Source of the DNA: Triatoma infestans
Taxonomy: Eukaryota; Arthropoda; Insecta; Hemiptera; Reduviidae
DNA length: 64,000 nucleotides
Assembly: GCA_011037195.1 (NCBI GenBank)
Contig: JAAEAF010004256.1
Location: forward strand, 1 to 64,000
Direction of reading: 5' to 3'
Below are positions 1 through 10,435 of this stretch, in pieces (within the stretch, counting starts at the first letter, position 1; each line of letters begins with the position of its first letter). The translations under genes and the position numbers were made by a program. The notes under the pieces were generated by a model. That model worked only from the letters and a program-made list of their open reading frames with translations, ran no database searches and was not told the DNA's origin.

Positions 1-383
1 CTCAAAAATGGCTATGACGATTTTCTTGAAACTTCTTATATAAACTAAACATGCAAAGATCTACATCTTTTATTTGAAACATTTCTCTGGGAAAATTCAT
101 ATAAGGGCACTTTTAAGGGAGGATTGGGGTTACAGCTTCCTCTAAATTGCTATCATGGTTGATTATACAATTTAATCATCCAAACAAAATTAATTAGAAA
201 TAAATAGTTGGCCGAAATTCCGAGTTTTAAGAAAAGTAGTTAACCGGAAGTGCGCTTTTACTGAACTGTTTTTCAATTTTCGACAAATTTCGTTAAATTT
301 GGTACACAAACTATAACATTAGTCAATTATAATTTTGAGAACAGGAGTAAGAGAAAGTGTGAGTGTTTCACACCAGATTTTTT
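1..383 (+). repeat. HEL repeat copy 1, 3' part (cut by window edge)
   Basis: This is the 3' third of the main interspersed repeat. It shows the module landmarks seen in other copies (a CTCAAAAATGG start, a CATTTCTCTGGG segment, ATTCCGAGTTTT), then ACCGGAAGTGCGC near 246. It ends with the subterminal repeat GGAGTAAGAGAAAGT in a slightly altered form and the 3' hairpin GTGTGAGTGTTTCACAC before CAGATTTTTT. The copy starts outside the window. Family membership is seen directly; the Helentron/HINE class is inferred. Confidence 0.85.
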
Positions 384-607
384 GTATTAATTATTTCAAA
401 TTTCCCATATAATCCTATTATTTGATTTATTTTGAAAATCAGTTATCCTATAAACGTTATGAACGTTAATAATTATAAAAAAAATTGAATAATATACATA
501 GAAATTGTAAATTTTGCAACTGATTAATTATTATTTGTAATTATCTGTATTAATTAATAACTGATTGTAAATTATTTGCCGGTTAGTAGGTATATTTACT
601 TCTTACT

Positions 608-1290
608 TACGGGACCTTTAGAATAAAATAGAATGACACAAGTAGGGGCTCGAACCCAGGCACTGCAGTCTACCCATTGAGGCTTAATTTGCCAACCCCT
701 CAACACCTAGTAATGGAAGCCCTCCTTCTTCATGAGGTTCCCCACCTGTCCTTCTTGGAGTACGATTTCCTCCGGTCTCAACGTGCCGAAGATCTCGTAT
801 CGCAATCTGCCGATTGCACCGCAACCAAGCAACAGGTGAGAGACCGTCTCCACCTCCTCCTGACACAGTCTACATAAGGGCTCCGAATCAACCAATCCCA
901 CCTTGTGCAGATGTTTCTTGAACTTACCATACCCCGTAAACAGGCCTGTTATCAGACAGATCTGATGCCTGCTAAAACCCAGGGTCTCTCTGGTTCTTCT
1001 TCCACATAACTCTGGCATGACAATTTTGCCGTGTCTTGCCCCAGTACTTAGCCTCCATTGACGATTGTGCTCTCCCCGAGTCCATTCTCTCAGAGACGCC
1101 CTCGCCATACTTTGGCTATTCCCAGAACTGGTTCCGGCCCACAAAACGGAGTTTTCGCACCCTGGTCTCTGGGCCAGTTGGCCGGTTAGTTCATTACCTT
1201 TAATCCCCTTGTGCCCCGGCACCCATACCAGCCGAACTTTATTGTGCCGGGATAACGCTTCCAAGAGAGCCTCTACATACGGGACCTTTA
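608..1290 (-). mobile_element. Non-LTR retrotransposon family D, 5'-truncated insertion with 13-bp TSD
   Basis: A minus-strand 3' fragment of a non-LTR retrotransposon occupies 621-1277. It is flanked by the exact direct repeat TACGGGACCTTTA at 608-620 and 1278-1290, so both ends of the insertion are defined and the element is strongly 5' truncated. The 3' end on the minus strand is rich in TTCTA-like sequence in place of poly-A. It matches the longer copy at 40.8-42.1 kb. Confidence 0.85.
707..1277 (-). pseudogene. RNase H C-terminus and tail of non-LTR family D pol
   Basis: The reading frame carries the last RNase H motif, LVWVPGHKGIKGNE, followed by a conserved tail with a Cys/His cluster (LCRLCQEEVETVSHLLLGC). 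This layout is typical of the C-terminus of Jockey/I/R1-group pol proteins. The open frame continues upstream of 1277 into host DNA, but that part lies beyond the target duplication and is not element protein. Reverse transcriptase and endonuclease are absent. It cannot encode a working protein; it is a dead 5'-truncated insertion. Confidence 0.8.
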
Positions 1291-1546
1291 CTACCCAGCA
1301 ATTGTAAATCTGGTGCGTGACATTCATCCGACATTCTCTTCCTGCTGTTAATACAGTTGCATATAAAATGACCAATTTTTTTTTTAAATTTCAAAAATTT
1401 CTCATTTGTTCTAAAAAAAAATATAGTGGCGGTGTAGGGGTGAAATGCGAACTTATCAATCGAGGCACATAGTTTATAATGATTATATTGTAGTTAGCGC
1501 CAACAATATTCAAGAAATTCAACATATGAATATTAACGTCTCAGAT

Positions 1547-2610
1547 AAAGACCGGAAGAGGTTTCTTCTCTGAAGGAAGTGCTTCTAGTCTGGGTACCAG
1601 GTCACGTGGGAATTTTTGGGAATAAAGAGGTGGATAGGTTTGCCAAATTGGTGGCCTCTCACCCTTTAATTAGTCCCGAGTATGCTGTTAGTGTGTCTCT
1701 TGCGCACATGTCTGTCAGGCTTCTAGACATGGATGATCTCACAGCACTCATCCTTATCTATGAGCACGCAGGTTGTCGGCAGTCTAAGATGCTCATTGGG
1801 AGTCCGGGCGGTGCTTTGAATGAGGGTTTCCCTTGTCTTTGACGGACCTCTCAATAAAATGACAAATTCCCGTGCAAATTTCGTATGTGACACTTGTGAC
1901 TCTGAAATCATCAGCCCATCCCTTCTCAACAGGATGAAAGAATTCATTGTTTTATTAAGAGGCCCCTAGACCATAAATATTCACGTCAACATATTGTACA
2001 ATATATTGCACAATAATATTGTTGCCAACCGACACGGGGCAATATTTGTTTATGATTAGTTCATGGCTGACACTTCTGTAGTCAACATGTTTAATTCCTA
2101 TCTGAAGTTAGTGGCAACGAATTAAATTTTTTTAACTAATTGTGACTTATCAGCATCCGGATAGTATTCTCCATATTTATAAAGCAACTGTTCGTACTGT
2201 TCATTTTTTTTTTATTCTGTTGCTGTAAACTTTACTCTTGATTATTCCACAAAGCGGGCTTCTTCACTGGGTATTGTGGCTTAAGGAGACATCTCTATAC
2301 AATGGGGCTCATGCCTGACCCCTTTTTTAGAGTCTGTGAGATCGAAGAGGAGACACCCACACATCTGTGAGGAGATTAGGTTTAGGAACTTTTGCCAAAA
2401 TAGGATATCGTTAGAAGATCTTAAGCTACGACCTTTTAAGGTTCTAGTCCGATTTGTTCGGACTATGGTAAAACTTACATGGGTGATACCCGGGCTTGGA
2501 CTTTTGTTCCAGGTCCTGTAGTTGTTATTCTTTTGGGGTAGCTATATGGTCACAGGGAGGCTTTGGATAGCGTAGGGTTTCGCCCTCTCCTTTCTTGAAT
2601 AATAATAATA
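1547..2610 (+). pseudogene. Non-LTR family A copy 1, RNase H tail split by unrelated DNA
   Basis: Residues from 1579 read LLVWVPGHVGIFGNKEVDRF, the RNase H end of family A (best copy at 43.9 kb). Family similarity stops near 1853, in the segment coding for SLTDLS, and resumes near 2255 with the segment for GYCGLRRHLYTMGLMPDPF and a Cys-rich tail. It ends in a TAATAATAATA tail near 2610. About 400 bp between the halves is unrelated to family A and I do not recognise it. Frameshifts and a stop (in THL*) make this a pseudogene. Confidence 0.75.
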
Positions 2611-3140
2611 CTTTCCAACCCACAAAGTGATAGGTTTTGTTTCTGTGCAGTTAGTATTCCATGTTAAATGGAAATCAATATGATTGCTTTCGAGGAAATT
2701 CCAACAAAACACTCATCAATATGTTGTAAAATTGCAGCACTACCTGTTAACCGATTTTTCTTCAAGTTCTAGCCACACTTCCAATATATATATATATATA
2801 TTAAATTGTACTGTAGTGGTACTTTAGAGAAAAGCTTCTCAAGTTCCTCTCAAGTACCCCCCCCGAAATATGCAAATTTCTCTGAAAAATATTATTAATA
2901 AAAGACTTTGGTATTTATGTGTGTAGATAGTGTTACGTAGATAAAAGAAAATTGTTGCACCCATTTTCCAGAAAATCGGAAAAATTTGAAAATAAAACTC
3001 TCAGTGCAGTCGTACTTATGGTTGATGGAATTCGCCTGAAACTGTCATGTCAGATGTGACGATAGTAACTAAACGAAATACCAACTTTGCACATCCTGTG
3101 ATATTTTGAGATATTCTGTTTGAAAATAAAAGCATTATTC
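2611..3140. other. Unassigned AT-rich DNA with faint HEL similarity
   Basis: No gene is visible. A short TA run lies at about 2788-2801. Between about 2990 and 3130, read on the minus strand, weak similarity to the 5' third of HEL can be followed (TGTCAGATGTGACGATAG and a GATATTCTG segment). It is too diverged to call as a clear copy. Confidence 0.35.
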
Positions 3141-4133
3141 TTTTTTTACTTTCTCTTATTCCTGGTAAGAGGAAGTATTGTAATCGTGTCAAATTTTCGA
3201 TAACGAGTTTTTACCGGAAGTATCCGTTTTGACGTCCCCTGAGTCCAAAAAAGTGTTTTGTAGCAAATGGTGTGTGCGTGTGTGTGTATGTGTATGTGAA
3301 CAGCATAGCTCAAAAACAAAAAATCGTAGAAAGTTGAAATTTGATATTACGTTTAGGTATCACCATGGTATCTGACGGTGCATTTTCTGTCAAAATTCCT
3401 CAACCGGAAGTACCACTTTACTAGTTTTTTTTTTTTACTTTTTTGCAATTTTCTCAAAAATGGCTACAACGATTTTCTTTAAATTTGCAATATCAACTAC
3501 ACATACAAAGAGCTACAACTTTTATTTGAAACATTTCTCCGAGAAAATTCATTAAGGGCACTTTTAGGGGAGCGGGTTGGGCCGGTTGTCCTTTAAAGTG
3601 CTATTTCTGTTTACTATACAATTCTATCATCTAAATAATATTAATTTTAGATGTTGTTGAAATTCCGAGTTTGAAAAAATCGGATAATCGGAGGTGCATT
3701 TTTACGGAAATGTTTTTCAGTTTTTTGGTATTTTCTCGAAAACGGCTTCAACAATTTTCTTTAAACTAGGAATGTGAACTACACCACATATAAAGAGCTA
3801 CAACTTTTATCTAAAACATTGTCTGGGAAAATTTAGTTAAGGGCACTTGAGGGGGGAGGGTCATGTTTTTCTTTAAAATGCTATCATAATTGATTATACA
3901 ATTCTACCTCCAAACAAAATAAATTAAAAATAAATAGATGGCCAAAATTCCGAGTTTCTGGAAAATTAGTAAACAGGAAGTACGCTTTTACTGAACATTT
4001 TCTATTTATTCAGTGTTCGATGAACTCTGAACGAATTTCATCAAATTTGGTACACAAACTATAAAATTTGTCAATTATAATTTTGAAAACTGGAGTAAGA
4101 GAAAGTTGTGTGAATGTTTCACACCAGATTTCT
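3141..4133 (+). repeat. HEL repeat copy 2, nearly full length
   Basis: The copy begins with TTTTTTTACTTTCTCTTATTCC, which folds with the following GGTAAGAGGAAG. It has a GT/TATG microsatellite at about 3270-3297, internal modules starting at CCGGAAGT near 3403 and later diverged boundaries. It ends with GGAGTAAGAGAAAGT and a mutated hairpin (TGTGTGAATGTTTCACACC) before the T-rich end. At about 990 bp it is a good reference for unit length. No coding capacity is visible. Confidence 0.88.
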
Positions 4134-6649
4134 TTCATTTTTGTAAAATAACAAGATTTAAACTTAAGTTTAAGTTCATTTTATTTTTTCTAGTGGAACT
4201 TTTTTGATTAAAAAATAAGCAGGTGACTGGGTTTGTAAGTAGGTGTGTATGTATGTATGTATGTATGTATCGGACTGCTGACCGATGGTCACCATTGTAT
4301 GTTTAATGTACAGTTCGGACCTATTGTTATACATTGATTGTATTGCTGGTAACTAAGATACCAGATGTTCACATTTCTGTTCATTTCTTACTTTATCATC
4401 ATACATTTCATTATTCACTATTTACCTTCTTCTATATATCTTTCTAGCTGATTATTGTTATTAAGAATAAACGGTATTATTCATTAAAATCAACAGTTGT
4501 TTAAGAAAATCAACAGCAAAAATTTAGAAAAAATAAAAATATCTAAACCACCTTTAGAAACGTCTGAGATTTTATCTTCATAGCAAGCTTCTTTTCATTT
4601 GATCTGACCAGTTTTGAATTTTCGAAATGTGTGACGAACCTGATGAACCACACTCTGTTAATGCAGGGAAATCCAAAGTCTGGAAAACGATTAAAGCTAA
4701 TGAAGAAGCATGCTATGTTATGGCAATATTACAGTTCCAACGACATATTCGGCAACTTACCTTAAAAACTCCTACTTCTAATTGAATTTGAAGGTAATAA
4801 TTTTTCTATAAACTTTTGGCGCAACAACCCAGGAAGGATCAAAGCATGCCAGACGAAGATTTTTATTGAAGGGACTTTTGTGTAAGTTTTTTTTTTTAGG
4901 TCAAAAAAACTCCAGACTTTGGAAGCCAAGGTCCTAAAGGAGGCATTCACGTAAACCGATTTTCTATAAACTAAGAGTTGTGGTAACATAAATTTTACTA
5001 ATATTATATACATAATAATAGAATAATGTAATAAACTAAAATATCACACTAAACATCACAATAAACTAAAAAAAATCATAAACTAAAAACATACTGCCCC
5101 ACTCCACCTCGCAAAAACACCGGGAATTTTCCCGGAAATAGGTTTATACAAAACGTTTAAAAAAAAAAAATCGATGGAGCCATTTTTGGATTTTCTCAAC
5201 AGTTGGTATGATTGGTCACATGGTGGAGGAAAGGAGGGAGAACAGTGCCTTGGATGGTGAAGGGTTGTTAACTTTTAATATGATTCACCTTTATTCTTTA
5301 TCTGTTGCACGTATTATCAGTTTAAGAGTGGAGGATTGTTACCGGATTGAACGGAATGTCTGCAGTACAGGAGGCATATAGGAAGGGACTAAGCATACTG
5401 CCTTGGGTAACACCGAAAGAGAAACCGAAGAAGCCAGAGCAAACCAAGACGAACTTTAAAATTTAAATTAAATTCAGATAATTATCTTTTAGAAAGAAAA
5501 AAAATATATATAGGATAATTTTCATCAAAAACAAAAGGGTTTTTATAAAAAAAAAAAAAAAATCGAATAAAAATCAATTAAACCCATAAAAATAGAGACA
5601 AATATTTTTTTTATTACTTTTTTAAAATAAATTGTATTTAAGTGGGTTAATTATCTACAAATATTAAATTGAATTTTAATAATGTGTTAACTGACATATG
5701 AATGACATATAAATTATCTACATGAATCTATGGAAAACCCTATTTTAAGTGAAAGGAATTTTTAGATCATTTTAATTTCAGACTTCTTTTTTCTTTTTTC
5801 ACAGATATTTACTTGCAATTATAAAATTAATAATAAAATTAACGCACTTCAATGCTTCTCCCTCCCTTCTTGTAATTATCACTTCCTAGTGTGACGTCAG
5901 AATAAAATGATTTGGTATGGGACTAGGAGAGGCTGCTAGTTAGAATGGTAACAGATTGTTCAAACAAACCATATGGTTCTTTCTTAATAGTAAAGCAGAA
6001 GGTAAAAAGAGCAATGTAAAAAAAATGACTATACTTGTCTAGGTAACTTATAGGGGGATGTACCGCTACAACTTCCTGGTTGGAGTACATCGGCTTCGTC
6101 TAACAATAAAATGTTACATTTTGATTAATTATTTGTTGTTTTCTTTTTTTTTTTGTAAGTAATTATACTTGGATGATTGGATAAGAATTGTGGAGGCGGA
6201 TGTAACTCTTATTTTATTTTTAAAATATAATTATTTTATAATTTTAAACGGGTAAAACCATGACTAAGCCTTTATGAAATTATAGTTTCATCTTTGTTTT
6301 TTAACTATTTCATTTAAACTATCAATAACAAAGTTCGGATATTAGTAAACAGATTTTTATTTATCAAACCAGGAATCAACTATCTCAGTACTATCAACTA
6401 TATACACAAATCAAATGTACAATTTTGTTAAGCCTTTATCGTGATTTCAATTTTTAACTCGCAAAATACTGTCGACAAAACTTTTCAAGTCTGACATAAA
6501 ATTTGAAGAAACAAGCTGGTCTTGTAGTGCCAAAACCGGAATAACATGGTTTGAATTTTCTGTGACTTTTTGGTTTCTGAGTTTATGCTGCTGATGTTCA
6601 TCACTCAATAAAATTACACACATAGATATGAAGTAAATAATGACTAAAA
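4134..6649. other. Long AT-rich stretch without recognisable genes
   Basis: A GTAT microsatellite lies near 4243-4270. A short open frame at 4627-4785 encodes 52 residues beginning MCDEPDEPHSVNAGKSK; I do not recognise it and give it low weight. At about 4815-4870 the sequence GGCGCAACAACCCAGGAAGG and what follows resembles the 3' domain of the SINE at 29.0 kb, so a decayed SINE tail is likely. The rest has homopolymer runs and isolated short frames only. Confidence 0.5.
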
Positions 6650-7395
6650 TCAAAAGGGAATTTTTGGGAATGAAGAGGTGGATAGATTTGCCAAATTAGG
6701 CGCCTTTCATTGGTCTCGAGCCTGCTATTCGTCTGTCTCTAGGCACATGTCTGTTAAGCTTCCAGTCAAAGATAGGTTCACATTATTCATCGCTTTGGAT
6801 AGATTTGCCAAATTAGGCGCATTTCATTTGTCCCGAGCCTGATGTTAGTGTGTCTCTAGGCACATGTCTGTTAAGCTTCCAGTCAAAAATAGGTTCACAT
6901 TATTCATCGCTTTGGATAGATTTGCCAAATTAGGCGCCTTTCATTGGTCTCGAGCCTGCTGTTCGTGTGTCTCTAGGCACATGTCTATTAAGCTTCCAGT
7001 CAAAGATACGTTAACAGTATTCATCGCTAGGGATGAGCTCAGTGTGTTGTCGGCAATGTTAGTTGCTTATTGGGGGACAGAGCTATTGAAGAATTGTTGC
7101 TATGTCTTTCACGGACCTCCTTCAGGCATTTGGTCTGGATCTTACTGGGCATTGTGCTTACGCAATAGGGCCTCGTGGCAGTTCCCTTTCTTTAGAGTCT
7201 GTGAGACCCAAGAAGAAACACCCATCTATTTTATGACAGTTTGCATGGGCTGTGTGGAAATCAAATTCAGGAACTTTAGACGGAATAGGATGTCTTTGAA
7301 CGAGCTTAGGGTTCAGCTTAGATCAGACTGTGATGAATTCTTTGGGGTAACTATATGGATAGCGTAGGGTATAGGCCTTTCCCAATAGTTGAATA
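6650..7395 (+). pseudogene. Non-LTR family A copy 2, with internal 117-bp tandem triplication
   Basis: The copy starts inside the RNase H end (GNEEVDRFAKLGA-like) and runs to the C-terminal Cys tail (TVCMGCVEIKFRNFRRNRMS) and an AATAATAATAA end. The segment starting GATAGATTTGCCAAATTAGG is present three times, at 6681, 6798 and 6915, a spacing of exactly 117 bp. The frame therefore stays open across repeats. This is not seen in the other family A copies, so it is a local duplication after insertion. Confidence 0.8.
6681..7031 (+). repeat. Three 117-bp tandem units inside family A remnant
   Basis: Units begin at 6681, 6798 and 6915 and each carries GATAGATTTGCC and, further on, AAGCTTCCAGTC and TTCATCGCT. 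The length is divisible by three (39 codons). Units differ at a few positions, for example CTATTCGTCTG versus CTGTTCGTGTG. Confidence 0.85.
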
Positions 7396-8081
7396 ATAAT
7401 AAACTCGCACACATACACACAAATATAAATTGTAAATACTAGAGATATCGTAACCGTCTTGAATGAAATACAGAATATTTTTTTGGCGAGAGTCGGTCTT
7501 AAGATTATTTTAGTTTGTTATATACTAAAGTTCTTGGAATTGTACCAATTGTTCATTCCCATTTAACTAAATACATTTGTTCCCAAGGTGCTACCAGTTT
7601 TTTAAGATCTTCTTTAAAAAGGTTTCATGGAAACTTATATCCATTTCGCGATCGCTAAATCCTTAAATTTTTAAGGATTTTTAAATTGTTGAATCCTTTT
7701 TTTTTTTTTTAATTCTGGAAACATGTGGTATCAGTTCCAGAGAACAAGCTGGATATGAACGCACTTCCCACAGCAAATCATTTAAAAAGTGGTCAGAATA
7801 GTGAACTTTGCATTTCTTTGACTAGCGTGCAAATTTCCATTCAATGATTCAGTACTGCTCGATTGACATGACTTAATGAGTGTCATCAGAAGGTACCGCG
7901 AAAACCAAAGCATGCATATACCTGTTTACATATTCAAGCCTATTTAGTTAACGTTTAATGTCCAAAAAGGCAGAGCGATTCCTAGATTATTAGAAACACC
8001 ACTTGCCTTTTCCTCCACATTATCAGGACCTAGTTACTAAGTAGATATAAACAGATAAAAAAATAAATAAATTAATCCAAA
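7396..8081. other. No recognisable gene
   Basis: AT-rich DNA with a T run near 7698-7711 and no open frame or repeat that I can assign. Confidence 0.5.
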
Positions 8082-8368
8082 ATATTCATATTTATTGAAA
8101 ATGTCGGTGGGTCCGCAAAGCTGGAGAACAGCCGATATTTTATCCGTCGTAGCGTGCATATTAGTTTTGTTCCTGACCGGTTTCGGATTTTCATCCATCA
8201 TCAGAGCAAATTCACTAAGTTCGTGTAGAGAGTACAGTTCAACGAAATGTTTCTGTAGACTCACTGTAGGTGAGAATTTGCTCTGATGATGGATGAAAAT
8301 CCGAAACCGGTCAGGAACAAAATTAATATACACACTACGACGGATAAAATACTGGATATTCATATTTA
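8082..8368 (+). mobile_element. FB palindromic element copy 1 with 13-bp TSD
   Basis: An insertion at 8095-8355 is flanked by the exact repeat ATATTCATATTTA (8082-8094 and 8356-8368). It has a head (GGTGGGTCCGCAAAGCTGGA), then two long inverted arms separated by about 60 bp. Each arm carries CTGACCGGTTTCGGATTTTC or its complement. The right arm holds CTGATGA (8283-8289), a GGAT/ATCC stem with a GAAA loop and a following GAAA. TSDs of this length are typical of reverse-transcription-based insertion and not of common DNA transposons. The element has no protein. Confidence 0.8.
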
Positions 8369-8374
8369 CTTGAG

Positions 8375-8600
8375 TCTATCTCGTTTCCTACTGATGTCCA
8401 CCTGCCATCTATTCACTCGTTTCATTATCAGCTCCCTCTTCATTCTAAACACATGACCAAACCATCTAATTCTCTTATTCTCCATTACGTATTATCACTG
8501 TTCCTCTCAGTCGATTATCTCTCTAACCTCTTCGTATCTTCATTTCTCCAGTCTCGAAATCCCTGCTGATCTCTTCCAAAAATCCATTTCCGTAGATATA
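8375..8600 (-). pseudogene. RTE-like retrotransposon C-terminal remnant
   Basis: On the minus strand the sequence reads KRIRWFGHVFRMKRELIMKR followed by VNRWQVDISRKRDR with stops and frameshifts. The pattern RWFGHVxRM, then a basic stretch and W, resembles the tail of RTE-like pol proteins. It is a short, decayed fragment abutting the FB element. Confidence 0.5.
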
Positions 8601-8685
8601 GTCACTAATTAGTTCTACTATAAGTTTTCAATAATAATTTATATTATTAACACAAATAGATAAAATAAATTCTTAAAAAAAAAAA

Positions 8686-8709
8686 AATAATAATAATAAT
8701 AATAATAAT
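8686..8709 (+). repeat. TAA microsatellite
   Basis: A run of about eight TAA/ATA triplets directly precedes HEL copy 3. Trinucleotide tails of this type end several non-LTR copies in the window, but no retrotransposon body is recognisable beside this one. Confidence 0.7.
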
Positions 8710-9339
8710 GCACGTTAAATATTTTTTTACTTCCTGTTACTCCTAGTAAGAGGAAGTATTGTAATGGTGTCAAATTTTCGATATCGAGTTTTCCACTGGA
8801 TATATGAGTTTTTAGGTCCCTCCCAGAGTCCAAAAAAGTGGTTTTGAGCAAATGGTCTGTATGTATGTATGTATGTATGTGAACAGCATAGCTCAAAAAC
8901 GAAAAACCTAGAAACTTGAAACTTAATATTCCGTTTAGGTATCACCATGGGATCTGATAGTACGTTAACTGTCAAAATTCCTCAACTAGAAGTACCACTT
9001 TACAAATTATTTTTTTACTTTTTCGCGATTTTCTCAAAAATGATTCCGACAATTTTCTTGAAACATCTTATATCAACTGGACATACAAAGATCTATAACT
9101 TTTATTTATTACATTTCTCTGGGAAGATTCATGTAAGGGTACTTTTAGGGGTGTGGGTGGGGTTATGTTTCTCTATTAAATGCAATGTACCATCCAAACA
9201 AAATTAATTATAAATAAATATATGGCCAAAATTCCGAGTTTCACGAAAATTAGTGAACCGGAAGTGCGCTTTTACTTTTATCTAAAACATTTCTCACGGA
9301 AAATTCATTTAAGGGCACTTTTGGGGTTGGGGTGGGGTT

Positions 9340-10134
9340 ATGTTTCTCTCTATTATTATTATTATTATTATCAGAACGGGTGCCCGAAAGGCGCGGGACC
9401 TAAGCCTATGTGGCTCTTATCCCCCCGATACCCCCCGTAACCCCTTAATTAATCTCCCCCGGTAACTTGCCGGTTAATCTACAATATCTCAAGATATCCC
9501 AAAACTCTAACTCGCCCAGGCAATCCTGCGAGAGTGGTGTCCTCCCAAATATACGAAACCTAGTTCCAGCGAAACGGGGACACTGACATAAGTAGTGATA
9601 CACCGTTTCCCTAACTCCGTCATCACAATTCTGACAAATGGGACTCCGCGTCTTCCCTATGTTGAACAAGTGACTGTGCACCCAAGTGTGCCCAGTCACT
9701 ATTCCTACCAAGGTCCTTAAACCCGTCCTACTAAGAGACAGGATATACTCCGAGATTCCCCGCTTGCTTGCCTTTATAAATCTTTTAGCTTGGAGGCACC
9801 CCTGCGTGTCTCCCCCAGCGTTTTTCCAAAGCTCTCGTCTCTCCCAAAGTCTAATCTGTTTGTCGCGATACGTCTTTGTAACGGCCAGGGCTGGTTCAGG
9901 ACCATAAAATGGTAATGACGATCCCCTCCCTGGCCAGCCGATCCGCCCTCTCATTGCCCTCTATTCCTGCATGTCCGGGTATCCAATAGAGATGCACCTT
10001 ACCCCTCTGAGCCAAAGCGTTAAGCCTTCTCCTACATTCTCCCACTAATTTCGAACTCCACCACGGCTTACTCAAAGCCCTTAGTGCGGCTTGACTATCA
10101 GAGAAGATCCGCACTTCCTTAATGTTTCTCTCTA
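9340..10134 (-). mobile_element. Non-LTR family B insertion in HEL with 13-bp TSD
   Basis: A 769-bp minus-strand insert (9353-10121) is flanked by ATGTTTCTCTCTA at 9340-9352 and 10122-10134, and the flanks join into continuous HEL sequence. The 3' end on the minus strand is a TAATAATAA tail next to the left TSD. The 5' end is truncated within RNase H. The insertion therefore postdates this HEL copy. Confidence 0.9.
9445..10121 (-). pseudogene. Family B RNase H and C-terminal tail, frameshifted
   Basis: The frame ending at about 9896 encodes RIFSDSQAALRAL (third catalytic acidic residue) and VHLYWIPGHAGIEGNERADR (RNase H His and last Asp regions). A frameshift near 9900-9950 passes into a second frame with SSLPFYGPEPALAV, a TGHTWVHSHLF segment and a Cys/His cluster (PICQNCDDGVRETVYHYLCQC), ending LPGEIN and a stop at 9445. 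The order matches pol tails of Jockey/I-group elements. Only the frameshift and the 5' truncation separate it from an intact tail. Confidence 0.82.
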
Positions 10135-10435
10135 AAGTTTGTATCATAGTTGATTATACAATTCTATCATCGAAACGAGTTTAATTAGAAATAAATAGAT
10201 GGCCAAAATTCCGAGTTTCAAGAAAATTAGTAAACTGGAAGTGCGCTTTCACTGAACAGTTTTTTTTCAGTTTTCGACGAATTTCATTAAATTTGGTACA
10301 CAAACTATAACCTTTGTCAATTATAATATTGAGAACTGGAGTAAGAGAAAGTTGTGTGAGTGTTTCACAACAGATTTTTTATGAGTGTTCTCTTGTTACA
10401 GGCAAAATCCAGTAAAAAGAGTTTTTAAAAAGCCT

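Larger units (their letters stand above)
8722..10380 (+). repeat. HEL repeat copy 3, interrupted by a family B retrotransposon
   Basis: The 5' end (TTTTTTTACTTCCTGTTACTCC) and the first module are present, with a TATG microsatellite near 8859-8880. A deletion has shortened the middle modules near 9280. At 9340 the repeat is broken by a family B insertion and resumes after 10134 to end with GGAGTAAGAGAAAGT and the 3' hairpin (GTGTGAGTGTTTCACA). Without the insert the copy is about 875 bp. Confidence 0.85.

Noticed and set aside
8639..8975. Minus-strand frames with Tyr/Phe runs
   Set aside because: They translate TAA and TATG microsatellites and the HEL 5' end.
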